Shown piece after piece: positions 42,995 to 49,490 of a stretch of 64,000 nt of DNA. The DNA comes from Pseudomonas fluorescens (GTDB taxonomy: Bacteria; Pseudomonadota; Gammaproteobacteria; Pseudomonadales; Pseudomonadaceae), in NCBI RefSeq assembly GCF_902497745.1, contig NZ_CABVHJ010000011.1, positions 1 through 64,000 on the forward strand. Direction: 5' to 3'. The notes below the pieces were generated by a model. It was not told the origin of the DNA. It saw only the letters and a list, made by a program, of their open reading frames with translations, and searched no databases. The first letter of the stretch is position 1. Each line of letters starts with the position of its first letter. The translations under genes and the position numbers were made by a program.

Positions 42995-43846
42995 TTATAC
43001 CGTCTTGACGAGGCTGACACCCAGACGGGTCAGGGCCAGTTTCAACGCGTCGGCCAGATTGGCCTTGGTCACCACGCCTTGCAGGTCGAGACCGAGGTGG
43101 ACGATGGTTTGCGCGATCTGCGGACGCACGCCGCTGATGATGCAGTCGGCGCCCATCAGGCGGATCGCGGTCACGGTTTTCAGCAGGTGTTGTGCGACCA
43201 GCGTGTCGACGGTCGGCACGCCGGTGATATCGATGATGGCGATTTCCGAACCGGTGTCGACGATGCGTTGCAGCAGCGATTCCATGACCACTTGCGTGCG
43301 TTGCGAATCGAGGGTGCCGATCATCGGCAGCGCCAGCACGCCGTCCCACAGCTTGACCACCGGGGTCGACAGCTCCAGCAGTTCTTCCTGCTGACGCTTG
43401 ATCACCGCTTCGCGGGATTTCTGGAAGGTGCGGATGGTGTGCATGCCGAACGCGTCGAGCAGTTCCGAGACTTCCCAGAGCTGTTCGGCGAGCAGCGCAG
43501 GCTGGTCTTTGTAATGGCTCTGCAGCAGGTTAAACAGCGGGCCCTTGAGGGCGAAGATGAAACTGGCGGTCTGCTGCGAGTCCTGGCCGAGCAGGGCGCG
43601 GCTGTGGGAGAGCTTTTCGAGGAACTGGCGGGTGGCTTCCCAACCCGGTGCGGCGATGTTGGTGCCGTTGTCGTTCTCGATGCCATTGACCACCAGTTGC
43701 AGGAACTCGCTGGTCTGTTGTTGTAGATCGTGATCTTTCAGATTGCGCGTGGCGCCGCTGGCTTGCAGGCCGTTGATCCATTCGCCCAGCAGTTGCGTTT
43801 GTTTGTTTTTCATCGCATCGAGTGTGCTGTTCTGCAGTGCTGCCAT
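42995..43846 (-). CDS. rsbR: RsbR-like stressosome sensor (N-terminal sensor plus STAS)
   Basis: 283 residues from the ATG at 43846 (GGAG 9-13 bases upstream). Residues ~1-150 are an all-helical, globin-like or RsbR_N-type sensor region; a linker helix (SREAVIKRQQEELLELSTPVV) joins a STAS domain (VKLWDGVLALPMIGTLDSQR, IIDITGVPTVDTLVAQHLL, CIISGVRPQIAQTIVHLG). Thr161 and the threonines at 208-215 lie where RsbR proteins are phosphorylated. First gene of the six-gene operon rsbR-rsbS-rsbT-rsbX-like-kinase-receiver/kinase. Sensor ligand unknown; no obvious heme His is identified. Confidence 0.9.
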   Translation of the reverse strand: MAALQNSTLDAMKNKQTQLLGEWINGLQASGATRNLKDHDLQQQTSEFLQLVVNGIENDNGTNIAAPGWEATRQFLEKLSHSRALLGQDSQQTASFIFALKGPLFNLLQSHYKDQPALLAEQLWEVSELLDAFGMHTIRTFQKSREAVIKRQQEELLELSTPVVKLWDGVLALPMIGTLDSQRTQVVMESLLQRIVDTGSEIAIIDITGVPTVDTLVAQHLLKTVTAIRLMGADCIISGVRPQIAQTIVHLGLDLQGVVTKANLADALKLALTRLGVSLVKTV

Positions 43847-44094
43847 GTGCCTGTTGCTCCGTCGCGAATTGGGGGGCGATCGGGAAAATGATCGCCGCGA
43901 AGCGATCGACATTTGCCGTTCGAAATAGTTGTTCGTTCCTGCACGTATATTTTTGATCTGGCGCAGGGAACGTCCCGGTAACTCTAGTCGGCGTGACGGC
44001 GAGCGGCGATGTTTTGAACGATGGCGCGGGGCAGGCTTCGAATCTTTGACACCCGGCGGATGTGTGCCGGGGGTGTTTGACCAACGAGGTGGCC

Positions 44095-44358
44095 ATGAAC
44101 GAGCAAACGAAGCAGAGCCAATCTGGCGAACCGATCAATCGCAATGATCCGGCTATCGACCCGCAGGTGCCGGGGCAGCCGGTGCCGACGCAGCAGCAAG
44201 GCGATGGCGGGCAGGCGCAGAGTGGCGATCCGGCGGTGGATCAGAAGAACAAGCACACGGACAACGACAATGAGTTCAGTCCGGGCTTCGAACCGCAGCC
44301 GGATCGGGCGAAGCCGGGGGAGGAGACGGATGCCGATATTGATACCGATGGGGGTTGA
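44095..44358 (+). CDS. Small hydrophilic, intrinsically disordered protein
   Basis: 87 residues from the ATG at 44095 with GAGGTGG upstream. Very rich in Gln, Asp, Pro, Gly, Glu and Asn, with no hydrophobic core, signal peptide or known domain (for example QPVPTQQQGDGGQAQSGD). It ends in a clear hairpin terminator 20 bp after the stop, which supports a real gene. It is divergent from the stressosome operon, separated by 248 bp. Such small disordered proteins are often stress-induced in pseudomonads, but no function can be stated. Confidence 0.7.
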   Translation: MNEQTKQSQSGEPINRNDPAIDPQVPGQPVPTQQQGDGGQAQSGDPAVDQKNKHTDNDNEFSPGFEPQPDRAKPGEETDADIDTDGG

Positions 44359-44377
44359 TGTTCGGCGGATATGACAA

Positions 44378-44407
44378 GGCCGCATCTTATGGATGCGGCC
44401 TTTTTTT
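44378..44407 (+). terminator. Rho-independent terminator
   Basis: Stem GGCCGCAT / ATGCGGCC with a 7-base loop, followed directly by seven T residues. It lies 20 bp after the stop of the small hydrophilic protein gene. Confidence 0.88.
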
Positions 44408-44438
44408 GCTTTGGATTTGTGGTGTGGTTTAGATCGAT

Positions 44439-44643
44439 CCCCCTCACCCCAGCCCTCTCCCCCACGGGGGGCGAGGGGGAAAGGGAGCCGATCTCGGTGC
44501 TTTTCAAAAGCTGAGTTCAACTCGAGATTTCAAGTCGGGGGCTGTTCAGATCCTGAGTTCGACTCAAAACGTTCAGGTCGACGTAACTTGAACATCCCCC
44601 TCGGTCGGCTCCCTCTCCCTCCGGGAGAGGGCTGGGGTGAGGG
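44439..44643. repeat. Terminal-inverted-repeat element, copy 3
   Basis: Begins CCCCTCACCCCAGCCCTCTC and ends CTCCGGGAGAGGGCTGGGGT plus GAGGG, with an interior containing GAGCCGATCTCGG, GAGTTCAACTCGAGATTTCAAG, GAGTTCGACTC and TTCAGGTCGACGTAAC. It occupies the convergent interval between the terminator and the DUF4142 gene, where no gene is seen. Confidence 0.85.
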
Positions 44644-44652
44644 TAAGGCTTT

Positions 44653-45174
44653 TTACTTGCTCGGATGCTTGGCCTGCAGCTCTTTAGCGGCGGCCAGATG
44701 TTTTTCCAGCCCCGGCAGCATTTTCTGCGCAAACGCCTTCAACTCCGTAGCGCCTTTGACCTTGTCATCGGTCACAGTATTGGCTTGTTTCTTGAACAGC
44801 TCGATGGTCTCTTCGTGTGCCTTCACCTGATTGTTGGCGTATGCCGCGTCGAAAGACTCATCACGCACTTCAAGGATTTTTTCCTTGGCCTGTTTGACCA
44901 GGGTTGTGGTGTCCGGGACTTCGATGTCGTTGGCCTTGGCAATGGTCGCCAGCTCATCGTTGGCCTTGCCATGATCGGTGATCATCATGTTGGCAAACGC
45001 CTTGATGTCAGCCGATTGGCTTTTTTCCAGGGCGAGCCGACTGGTTTCGATTTCAGCAATGCCACCGGCAGCGGCGTTATCGACAAAGTCATTGTCAGTC
45101 GCAGCGAAGGCGCTGCCCATGCCGCTGCTCAAAGCGACAGCCAGAACCAGATGACGCAGGTTGAATCCGTCCAT
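44653..45174 (-). CDS. Periplasmic DUF4142 (ferritin-like fold) protein
   Basis: 173 residues with GGAGATA upstream. Signal peptide ends at AFA (residue ~24). The mature DUF4142 domain has the typical four-helix pattern: DFVDNAAAGGIAEIETSRLALEKS, IKAFANMMITDHGKANDEL and HEETIELFKKQAN. Family members are ferritin-like, though iron binding is generally unproven. It is often linked to stress or envelope conditions in Proteobacteria. It stands alone between the repeat element and a divergent DUF465 gene. Confidence 0.9.
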   Translation of the reverse strand: MDGFNLRHLVLAVALSSGMGSAFAATDNDFVDNAAAGGIAEIETSRLALEKSQSADIKAFANMMITDHGKANDELATIAKANDIEVPDTTTLVKQAKEKILEVRDESFDAAYANNQVKAHEETIELFKKQANTVTDDKVKGATELKAFAQKMLPGLEKHLAAAKELQAKHPSK

Positions 45175-45296
45175 TGGTGTATCTCCACGCAGTTTTTGTT
45201 GGTGTTAACCAATGGAGGCAATGCGACGAATAAAGGTTTGATCGCATTTGCGAAAGGGCGACGAACGGGCACCGCTGGTCTGACAGGTGGTCGACA

Positions 45297-45322
45297 GAAC
45301 CGTGCAACCGAGGCCATTCTGA
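45297..45322 (+). promoter_or_regulatory. Candidate AlgU (sigma-22) promoter
   Basis: GAACC - 16 bases - TCTGA, close to the GAACTT-N16/17-TCTGA consensus of AlgU/RpoE in Pseudomonas. It lies 58 bp upstream of the DUF465 ATG. No expression data can be seen; a chance match is possible. Confidence 0.45.
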
Positions 45323-45379
45323 TAACTGGCCAGCGCAATCGGTCGCGTTGGCCAGCCGATCAACTGACGGAGGTGTTCC

Positions 45380-45622
45380 ATGCCGGTGACCCATGATCTG
45401 TTACAGGACTTGAAGCTTACAAAGGAAGAGATCCAGCAAAAACGCACCGCGGATCCACATCTGGACGCACTGATCAACAAGTATTCCCAGGCGGACGCCG
45501 AAGTAGTCAAGGCCGAGACTGCCACCTCGGATGCTCCCAGCGACGACACGCTGAAAAAACTCAAAGAAAAGCGCTTGCAGGTCAAAGACAAGATCGTCGA
45601 GCAATTACAGGCGCGATCCTGA
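45380..45622 (+). CDS. DUF465 family small coiled-coil protein
   Basis: 80 residues with GGAGGTG upstream. Two charged helices (TKEEIQQKRTADPHLDALINKYSQADAEV and LKKLKEKRLQVKDKIVEQL) make the SlyX/YdcH-like antiparallel coiled coil of DUF465. Cytoplasmic, function unknown in the family. An AlgU-type promoter candidate lies upstream. It sits with other small stress-type genes. Confidence 0.85.
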   Translation: MPVTHDLLQDLKLTKEEIQQKRTADPHLDALINKYSQADAEVVKAETATSDAPSDDTLKKLKEKRLQVKDKIVEQLQARS

Positions 45623-45731
45623 AACCCGGTTGATCCGCCGACCTGCGGTTGCGGATTGACGGGAACGACAGCCACGACCGGCACCTCGAATGTACAGAGT
45701 CTTCCATCAGCGACTCTTTGCGAGGTGCCTT

Positions 45732-45896
45732 ATGAACGATCCCAAATTCCCCAGTGAAGAGCAGGGCGCATTCGACCCGGTTCCCACGCATCCCGAACCC
45801 AACAGCCCGGCGCATACCACGGCCAACCCCGAAGAGCCGGATGAGGATCTGCCTGAAGACGAAGATCCGGACAAGTTCGATAAATCCAGCAACTGA
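45732..45896 (+). CDS. Small acidic proline-rich protein
   Basis: 54 residues from ATG 45732 with GAGGTG upstream. Composition is Pro, Glu, Asp and Asn rich (NPEEPDEDLPEDEDPDKFD) and no hydrophobic core exists, so it is disordered. It is similar in style to the 87-residue protein at 44095. No known family is recognised. Its own Shine-Dalgarno and a clean start favour a real gene, but the call is tentative. Confidence 0.6.
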   Translation: MNDPKFPSEEQGAFDPVPTHPEPNSPAHTTANPEEPDEDLPEDEDPDKFDKSSN

Positions 45897-45901
45897 CAGA
45901 C

Positions 45902-46016
45902 CGTCTTCGTCGGAACGCCGCCCGGAGCAGGCTCGCTCCCACAAGGTTCTCGGCTGACCACAGCATTTGTGGTCAACACAATCCAATGTGGGAGCGAGCC
46001 TGCTCGCGAAGGCGTC
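45902..46016. repeat. REP pair, outward-facing, variant left arm
   Basis: The left part CGTCTTCGTCGGAACGCCGC then CCGGAGCAGGCTCGCTCCCACA matches the variant at 38304 almost base for base; the right part reads CAATGTGGGAGCGAGCCTGC then TCGCGAAGGCG. It lies between the small acidic protein and the convergent strictosidine-synthase-like gene. Confidence 0.85.
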
Positions 46017-46043
46017 AGTCCATGCAACACAAAAACATCAGGT

Positions 46044-47120
46044 TCACTTAAGGGCTGCATCCAACGGCATCCGCGCCATATGCATCGCCTTCAACGAACC
46101 GAAATACAACCACGCCCCATACTCGCGCACCGTGGTGATCGGCGAATAATTGCCACTGCTCGCATCCTGCAAATTGGCAATCACCTTGCCGTCCAGGTCC
46201 AGCCCCAACACAAACCCGCGCTTTTCCACCGGTTTCGGTAAAACCTTCAGCGCCCGCACAATCATCTTGCGCACGAACGGGTGCCCGGCCGTACCGTCGA
46301 GCAACGCATTACGCGGCGCATATAACGCCACCCAAAACCGGTTGCTGCCATTGAACGCCAGGTTGTCCGGCAGCCCTGGCAGATTGTCGATGAACACATC
46401 ATGAGTGCCGGCTTTCGGCCCGGTCAGCCAGTAACGGCTGATGCGATAGGCGCCGGTTTCGTTGACCAGTACATAGGCGTCGTCCGGGCCGAGGGTCACG
46501 CCGTTGGCGAACTCAAGCTTATCGAGCAGGACACTGGTTTTGCCGCTCTGGAAGTCATAGCGCAGCAGACGCCCATCGCCGCCGTGCTCGATGATCGCTT
46601 CACCGTCATGGCCATAACCCCAGCGGCTGGAAGCATCGCTGAAATAGGCGTAATGCCCGGACTTGTCGATGGCCACGTCATCAGTAAAACCGAAGGCCAG
46701 ACCATTGGCCTCCGTGGTCAAAGGAACCAGCTGACCTTGCGCATCGAGGGACAGCAAACCCTTGACCCCATCGGCGATCACCAGCATGCCGTTCGGGTGC
46801 CGGGCCAGCCCCAGCGGGCGGCCACCGGTGTCGGCGAGGACTTTGCGTTGCTGGCCGTCGAGGCTGGTGCGGATCAATCGGCCGTCGTGCAGCCCGGTGA
46901 TCAGGAAGTCACTCTCCAGCAGCAACGCTTCCGGCCCTTCGATGTCGCTCGGCCCGACCTGTGCTGCGCCTTTGAGTTTCTGGTTCTCGGCGTAAATGCC
47001 TTCTGTTAGCGAAGGTGCTGGAAGCGGCGTCCAAGCCACAGGTTCGACCTTGGTGGGCATCAACAATAAGAACGCGATGACGATGAGGATCAGCAGCAAC
47101 AACAGATGCCGTAGCTTCAC
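46044..47120 (-). CDS. Membrane-anchored SMP-30/strictosidine-synthase-like beta-propeller
   Basis: 358 residues starting at GTG 47120, which overlaps the stop of the upstream desaturase gene (GTGA). A single N-terminal transmembrane anchor (LLLLLILIVIAFLLLMPT) precedes a six-bladed propeller with the family pieces GPEALLLESDFLITGLHDGRL, GFTDDVAIDKSGHYAYFSDASSRWG, LEFANGVTLGPDDAYVLVNET and LPGLPDNLAFN. Members are gluconolactonase, paraoxonase or strictosidine-synthase-like esterases/lactonases. The periplasmic face is most likely. It is probably co-expressed with the desaturase-SRPBCC protein. Confidence 0.88.
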   Translation of the reverse strand: MKLRHLLLLLILIVIAFLLLMPTKVEPVAWTPLPAPSLTEGIYAENQKLKGAAQVGPSDIEGPEALLLESDFLITGLHDGRLIRTSLDGQQRKVLADTGGRPLGLARHPNGMLVIADGVKGLLSLDAQGQLVPLTTEANGLAFGFTDDVAIDKSGHYAYFSDASSRWGYGHDGEAIIEHGGDGRLLRYDFQSGKTSVLLDKLEFANGVTLGPDDAYVLVNETGAYRISRYWLTGPKAGTHDVFIDNLPGLPDNLAFNGSNRFWVALYAPRNALLDGTAGHPFVRKMIVRALKVLPKPVEKRGFVLGLDLDGKVIANLQDASSGNYSPITTVREYGAWLYFGSLKAMHMARMPLDAALK

Positions 47121-48262
47121 GCGCTGGCCCTCGCCGTGGCCAGGTACTGGGCGGCCATGTCACGCAGCGCCAGCATCGATGCGGCGGATTCGCGCTCGAT
47201 GCGCCGTTTCAGCAGCAGGTGATTGGCGATGCGCATGCCCAGCCCGTCAAAACGATAATCCAGCGTGCGGACAAATCGTGTATCGCTGCCGTCGATGCTG
47301 CACTCATACGTCAGCAACAGCGACAAGCCATGATCGCCTTGCGCCCGGGCGCACCAGCGCCGACCGGGCAGGTACTCGGTGACTTCCCAGCTCAAGTGGC
47401 CCGCGCGCCCGCCGGCATGAATGTCCTCTTCGAAACGCGCGCCGGCATGCAGTGGGCCGTGTGGGCCGTCGATCTTCAGCGACGACGGGTGCCACTCTGG
47501 CCAGCGCCCGACACTGGCGGCGTAGGCGAGCACGGAAACGGGTTCGCCAGCGATGTCGATCGTGTGCTGCATGCGGGTCATGGCTTGTCTCGGATAGTTC
47601 AATGGGGCGGTTTCCGGCTCCCAGTAAAGGGTGCCGAACAGGTAGTCCATCAACGGCAGGACGATATTGAAATTGCGTTCCTGCATGCGCTCGCGGCGGT
47701 GATGCAATTCGTGCAGGCGGCGCATCTGGCGGATCCACGGCAGGTGGGTCAGCGGGTTGTGCGGCGGCAGGTGTTCGCAGGCGTGGAAAATTTCGTAAGT
47801 CAGATAACCGAGCACCATGCAGCCTCCGAACAACCCGGCGACATTGGCGTTGGCTTGTGCGATCAGCCACCACAGCGGCAGGGTAATCACTAGCGTGTGC
47901 AGTACGATCAACCAGGCGGGAAACAGAATCACCCGCCAGTCGCGGGCGCCGTCGTAGGTCATATGGCCGGGGGTGAAGAAGCTGTGATGATCGCCCGCAT
48001 GTCGGGCATAGAACATTTTTGCGAAGGTCTTTTTGTGGTGACCGAGATGGCGGTGGACGATGTACACACCGAAATTGAACAGCAGCAGGGTCAACGGCAC
48101 CGTCAGCCATTCCAGCAGGCTGACCTGCTGCACACTGCTCCAGAACGCAGTGATGGCCAGCACGCCGAACAGCAGCACGAACGTACCGTGCAGCCACGGG
48201 TTGTACAGCGGATGAATGGCCGCACGGTAACGGCTGCGGAATATCTCGGTGGTCTGCCTCAC
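47117..48262 (-). CDS. Sterol-desaturase/fatty acid hydroxylase-SRPBCC fusion
   Basis: 381 residues from GTG 48262 (GCAGGTGAT just upstream); a TTG further upstream would add an unlikely 34-residue tail. Residues ~20-240 form an integral-membrane di-iron hydroxylase with histidine clusters HRHLGHH (~70-76), H..GDHH (~88-93), HACEH (~160-164) and HELHHRR (~184-190). Residues ~245-380 are a polyketide-cyclase/START-like SRPBCC domain (MQHTIDIAGEPVSVLAYAASVGRWPEWHP, then HLSWEVTEYLPGRRW). The fusion suggests hydroxylation of a lipid-like substrate held by the SRPBCC pocket. The SMP-30-like gene overlaps its stop, and a LysR gene lies upstream on the same strand. Confidence 0.85.
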   Translation of the reverse strand: MRQTTEIFRSRYRAAIHPLYNPWLHGTFVLLFGVLAITAFWSSVQQVSLLEWLTVPLTLLLFNFGVYIVHRHLGHHKKTFAKMFYARHAGDHHSFFTPGHMTYDGARDWRVILFPAWLIVLHTLVITLPLWWLIAQANANVAGLFGGCMVLGYLTYEIFHACEHLPPHNPLTHLPWIRQMRRLHELHHRRERMQERNFNIVLPLMDYLFGTLYWEPETAPLNYPRQAMTRMQHTIDIAGEPVSVLAYAASVGRWPEWHPSSLKIDGPHGPLHAGARFEEDIHAGGRAGHLSWEVTEYLPGRRWCARAQGDHGLSLLLTYECSIDGSDTRFVRTLDYRFDGLGMRIANHLLLKRRIERESAASMLALRDMAAQYLATARASA

Positions 48263-48373
48263 TGCATCACCTGCGGGGATCGTTGTTATACCCGGCAGAT
48301 TAGCCGATCCGGCCGTTTGTGCAGGCCGAACCTCAGTGGCACATGCGCCATGCTCCGGTACCAAGCCGTCGCT

Positions 48374-49237
48374 TCAGCTCAGAGGGTTCCAGCGTTGCGA
48401 CCAGTCGTCATCGGTGCGGATCACTTCGCGCAGCAGGTGGAAGGCCTGCTGCAGCGTCGCCGAATCGCGATCGCGTGAGTAGACCAGGTAAGTCGGGTAG
48501 CCGAATTCCGGAGCTTTGGTCACCGCTTCGAGGGCGCCGCTTTCCAGATAGGTGCGTACCACGCGGGTGCGGAAGTAGCCGCTGCCGCCGTGTTCGAGAA
48601 TGTATTGCAGGGCCAGTGGGCCGAGGTTGAAACTCAGCGCCGCTTTGGCTTTTTCCGGCAGAGCGGCGTCATGCTGGCGGCGGAAGTCCGGGCCCCAGTC
48701 GATGTAGACGTAGGGATCGGGGCGCTCGGGCGCACGCACCAGAATCAGTTTTTCTTCCAGCACTTGCTCGACCTGCAAGCCCGGCCAGTATTCCGGCTGA
48801 TAGACCAGCGCGGCGTCGAGCACACCGAGTTCGAGCTGGCGCAGCAGGTTTTCGCCGTCGCGGATTTCCATGCGCAGGGCATGCCCGGGAATCTTTTCGC
48901 GCAGCTCCGCCGCCCAACTGAGCATCAACGGGTTGCACAGACTGACTTCACCACCGATGTGCAGCACGTTGTGGTAGCCCTCGGGCAGCGGCAGATCGCG
49001 GCGTGCGGCCTCCCAGGTCTGCACCAGTTGATTGGCGTAGACCACAAAGGCCTCACCATTGGGCGTCAGTTTCGCCCCGGCGCGGTTGCGCACGAACAGC
49101 GTGCTACCCAATTGGCTTTCGAGTTTCTGCACCCGGGCGGTGATCGCCGTTTGCGTGACGAACAGCTTTTGTGCGGCCGCAGCGAGGCTGCCGTGGCGGA
49201 CGATTTCCAGAAAGGTGCGAGCGAGATCGATGTCCAT
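48374..49237 (-). CDS. LysR-family transcriptional regulator
   Basis: 287 residues from the ATG at 49237, the usual MDIDLARTFLEIV opening of LysR proteins, although no clear Shine-Dalgarno is visible; an ATG ten codons earlier is possible. Helix-turn-helix: RHGSLAAAAQKLFVTQTAITARVQKLESQLG. The effector domain begins near 90 with VLHIGGEVSLCNPLMLSWAAEL. It reads toward the desaturase-SRPBCC and SMP-30-like genes (111-bp gap), so it may control them or form part of the same transcript. Confidence 0.9.
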   Translation of the reverse strand: MDIDLARTFLEIVRHGSLAAAAQKLFVTQTAITARVQKLESQLGSTLFVRNRAGAKLTPNGEAFVVYANQLVQTWEAARRDLPLPEGYHNVLHIGGEVSLCNPLMLSWAAELREKIPGHALRMEIRDGENLLRQLELGVLDAALVYQPEYWPGLQVEQVLEEKLILVRAPERPDPYVYIDWGPDFRRQHDAALPEKAKAALSFNLGPLALQYILEHGGSGYFRTRVVRTYLESGALEAVTKAPEFGYPTYLVYSRDRDSATLQQAFHLLREVIRTDDDWSQRWNPLS

Positions 49238-49281
49238 GGGCGGGCCGGTGTTTGAGGTGGCGGGCATTGTAAAGGCAAAAG

Positions 49282-49472
49282 CCCCTCATCGGATCGCCGC
49301 CCGCCTATCCCTCTCCCCGAGGGAGAGGGGACTGACCGAGGTGTCTCGCGTCATACATCGACCTGAAAGATCGGGTCGATTATGGATTCAGAGCAAGACT
49401 CTCAGGTCGGTGTAAATCTTCAATACCCCCGGCTCGGTTCCCTCTCCTTGGGGAGAGGGCTAGGGTGAGGGG
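49282..49472. repeat. Terminal-inverted-repeat element, copy 4
   Basis: It begins CCCCTCATCGGATCG with a CCCTCTCCC..GGGAGAGGGG hairpin, contains CATCGACCTGAAAGATCGGG and TCGATTATGGATTCAG as in copy 1, and ends CCCTCTCC..GGGGAGAGGGCTAGGGTG with AGGGG. It separates the LysR and HypX-like genes. Confidence 0.85.
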
Positions 49473-49490
49473 AAAGCAGTCACCGCAAAA

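Noticed and set aside
43967..43995. Possible AlgU promoter (GGAAC..TCGG) before the 87-residue protein
   Set aside because: The -10 part does not match TCTGA closely enough to claim.
48263..48364. N-terminal extension of the desaturase-SRPBCC gene to a TTG codon
   Set aside because: The extra 34 residues are not membrane-like or conserved-looking, and GTG 48262 has a better-placed ribosome-binding site.
48249..48482. 77-codon plus-strand frame near the desaturase start
   Set aside because: It overlaps the LysR 3' end and the desaturase 5' end and shows no ribosome-binding site or recognisable domain.
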